Origin: Desulfosarcina ovata subsp. ovata
GTDB taxonomy: Bacteria > Desulfobacterota > Desulfobacteria > Desulfobacterales > Desulfosarcinaceae
Reading direction: 5' to 3'
Length of the DNA stretch: 64,000 nucleotides
NCBI RefSeq assembly: GCF_009689005.1
Contig: NZ_AP021879.1
Location: 4,704,652-4,768,651, forward strand
In this document: one piece after another, positions 62,614-64,000 of the stretch
How the letters are laid out: each line of letters begins with the position of its first letter
Numbering within the stretch: the first letter of the stretch is position 1
The notes under the pieces: generated by a model
The model's database searches: none
What the model was told of the DNA's origin: nothing
The model's input: only the letters and a program-made list of their open reading frames with translations
Made by a program: the position numbers and the translations under genes

Positions 62614-64000
62614 ATGTTGTCACGGTCAGAATTGAAACAAAAGCTGTCTGCCATCGATGGCCGGGATTACACCCATTACCAGGCCATCCGGGGCAGTTAT
62701 GACTTTGACCTGTTCAAACTGGTCGTCCAGCAAATCCCCAAGGATCCCTTTGCTCCGCCCCACAGCGGCGTTTATCGAATCCAGCTGCACCGTGACGATC
62801 GGCGGGTCGTCAATCCGGATCTGCGTTCACGGGTGCAGACGATCGCCTTTGCCGATTTTCTGGCCAGGCGGTTTGCAACGGCCTGCCTGGGTATCGGCAA
62901 AGGCAGGCGCGGAACCGGCCGCAGCGGCATGATCACGATCGAGCCGCCCGGGCAGGCGATTCTGGCGCGCAACAGCGTGGTCGTCACCGATACGATGATC
63001 GAGGTACGCTGTTTTTTGGGACTTCCGGCCAACGGCCGGACGATCGATGCCGTCACAGCAAATGTCATGCTCCTGGATGAACTGCCGGTGATTGTCGACC
63101 AGGCCCTTCGCCGGGAAAATGTCGACGCCCGGGCATTGAACGAGCATATCGCCGTGGCTGAAGACGCCGAATCGCTTCGCGCGATGCTTGACCCGCTCGA
63201 CCTGGTGGCTTTTGTTGGCGAAGGGGCCATCCTGCCCCGGGAAAGCGGAACCAGTGATCGGCCCGGGACCGATACGCCGTTGATCCCGTTCAGCGTTCCC
63301 GCCGCATTGCGCATTGACGTCGACCTGCACCATGCGGGAAAAGTCCGGGGCATGGGCATTCCCAAAGGCGTCACCCTGATCACCGGCGGAGGGTATCACG
63401 GCAAATCGACCCTGCTCGAAACCCTGGCCTTGGGGATCTATAACCATGTTCCGGGGGACGGCCGGCAGCAGTGCGTTTCCCTTGCCCAGACGGTCAAGGT
63501 CAGATCCCATTCGGGGCGATCCGTCGTCAAAACCGACATTTCCGGTTTTATCGACAACCTGCCCTTTGGCAAGGACACCACCGCGTTCAGCACCCGGAAT
63601 GCCAGTGGCAGCACATCCCAGGCGGCCACGATCATCGAGGCCATCGAAGCCGGCGCCCGGGTCCTGCTGATGGATGAAGATACCTGCGCGACGAATTTTC
63701 TGATCCGCGACCGCAAGATGCAGCAGCTGGTCAACCGGCGCGATGAACCGATCACCGCGTTTATCGACCGGGTCCGGCAGCTCTACACGGAAAGGGGGAT
63801 ATCGACGGTGCTGGTGCTGGGCGGTGTGGGTGACTATTTCGATGTGGCCGACCATGTGATCCAGATGATCCATTACCGGCCCGAGGATGTGACCGCCCGC
63901 GCCCACCGGATTGCCGAATCGTTCCCGGTAAAACGAGCGGTTGAAAGCGGCCCGGCCTCGCTTGCCGTCCGTGCACGTGCTCCGCTGCCCGGCAGCATCG
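62614..64000 (+). CDS. Predicted ABC-class P-loop ATPase (COG3044 type), 3'-partial
   Basis: The protein is open to the window end (462 codons). AAGGGG precedes the ATG. The N-terminal part (IDGRDYTHYQAIRGSYDF) is followed by the ABC-like ATPase: ITGGGYHGKSTLLETLALGIYNHVPGDG (Walker A, about 258), DNLPFGKDTTAFSTRNASGSTSQAA (signature-like) and ARVLLMDEDTCATNFLIRD (Walker B). These match a predicted ATPase family whose physiological role is not known. It stands 47 bases after the proline dehydrogenase. The last 100 or so residues lie outside the window. Confidence 0.82.
   Translation, partial: MLSRSELKQKLSAIDGRDYTHYQAIRGSYDFDLFKLVVQQIPKDPFAPPHSGVYRIQLHRDDRRVVNPDLRSRVQTIAFADFLARRFATACLGIGKGRRGTGRSGMITIEPPGQAILARNSVVVTDTMIEVRCFLGLPANGRTIDAVTANVMLLDELPVIVDQALRRENVDARALNEHIAVAEDAESLRAMLDPLDLVAFVGEGAILPRESGTSDRPGTDTPLIPFSVPAALRIDVDLHHAGKVRGMGIPKGVTLITGGGYHGKSTLLETLALGIYNHVPGDGRQQCVSLAQTVKVRSHSGRSVVKTDISGFIDNLPFGKDTTAFSTRNASGSTSQAATIIEAIEAGARVLLMDEDTCATNFLIRDRKMQQLVNRRDEPITAFIDRVRQLYTERGISTVLVLGGVGDYFDVADHVIQMIHYRPEDVTARAHRIAESFPVKRAVESGPASLAVRARAPLPGSI

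Overview
The window looks like a chromosomal segment of a GC-rich, Gram-negative, probably anaerobic bacterium of the Desulfobacterota type (Desulfosarcina-like). This is inferred from a tungstate ABC transporter, a TamB/TamA outer-membrane assembly pair, a tesA-ybbA-ybbP cluster and a heavy mobile-element load; no rRNA or marker gene fixes the taxon. Conserved, GC-rich housekeeping genes alternate with AT-richer accessory DNA.

Bases 1-8612 are a nest of mobile elements. A Mu/Tn7-type element (DDE transposase plus AAA ATPase) abuts a 5'-truncated element with three consecutive tyrosine recombinases, which has the layout of a RIT element (recombinases in trio). The middle recombinase is split by a 1604-bp IS4-type insertion with 11-bp perfect ends and an 8-bp target duplication. 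The RIT element itself has cut a group II intron reverse transcriptase in the middle. Bases 8613-14850 hold small accessory genes (two lipoproteins, a methyltransferase, a cysteine-rich protein, a YefM-YoeB pair, two orphans). Several are separated by imperfect palindromes bounded by AAC and GTT, so I read the first part as a remnant integron cassette array. Bases 14850-15826 are non-coding with two inverted repeats.

Bases 15827-22926 are core-like: an M1 aminopeptidase, a stand-alone protein resembling the lyase domain of class III lanthipeptide synthetases, and tesA-ybbP-ybbA.

Bases 23164-48260 form a defence island. It starts with a tightly packed five-gene operon: DrmA and DrmB of DISARM, a UvrD-like helicase, an unknown 513-residue protein and a NERD-nuclease/helicase. 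It lacks the DISARM DrmC and methyltransferase genes and is the best candidate here for an undescribed system. Then follow HipBA, an IS, a decayed type III restriction gene, a complete type I HsdM-HsdS-HsdR system, two small unknown genes, a MaoC-like protein and CcdAB. Palindromic repeats fill the gaps.

Bases 48338-64000 are again core-like: a nitronate-monooxygenase-type flavoprotein, tamB-tamA (TamA with seven POTRA-like repeats), a tungstate regulator plus tupABC, a GAF/HD-GYP signalling protein, a proline dehydrogenase and a predicted ABC-class ATPase running off the end.
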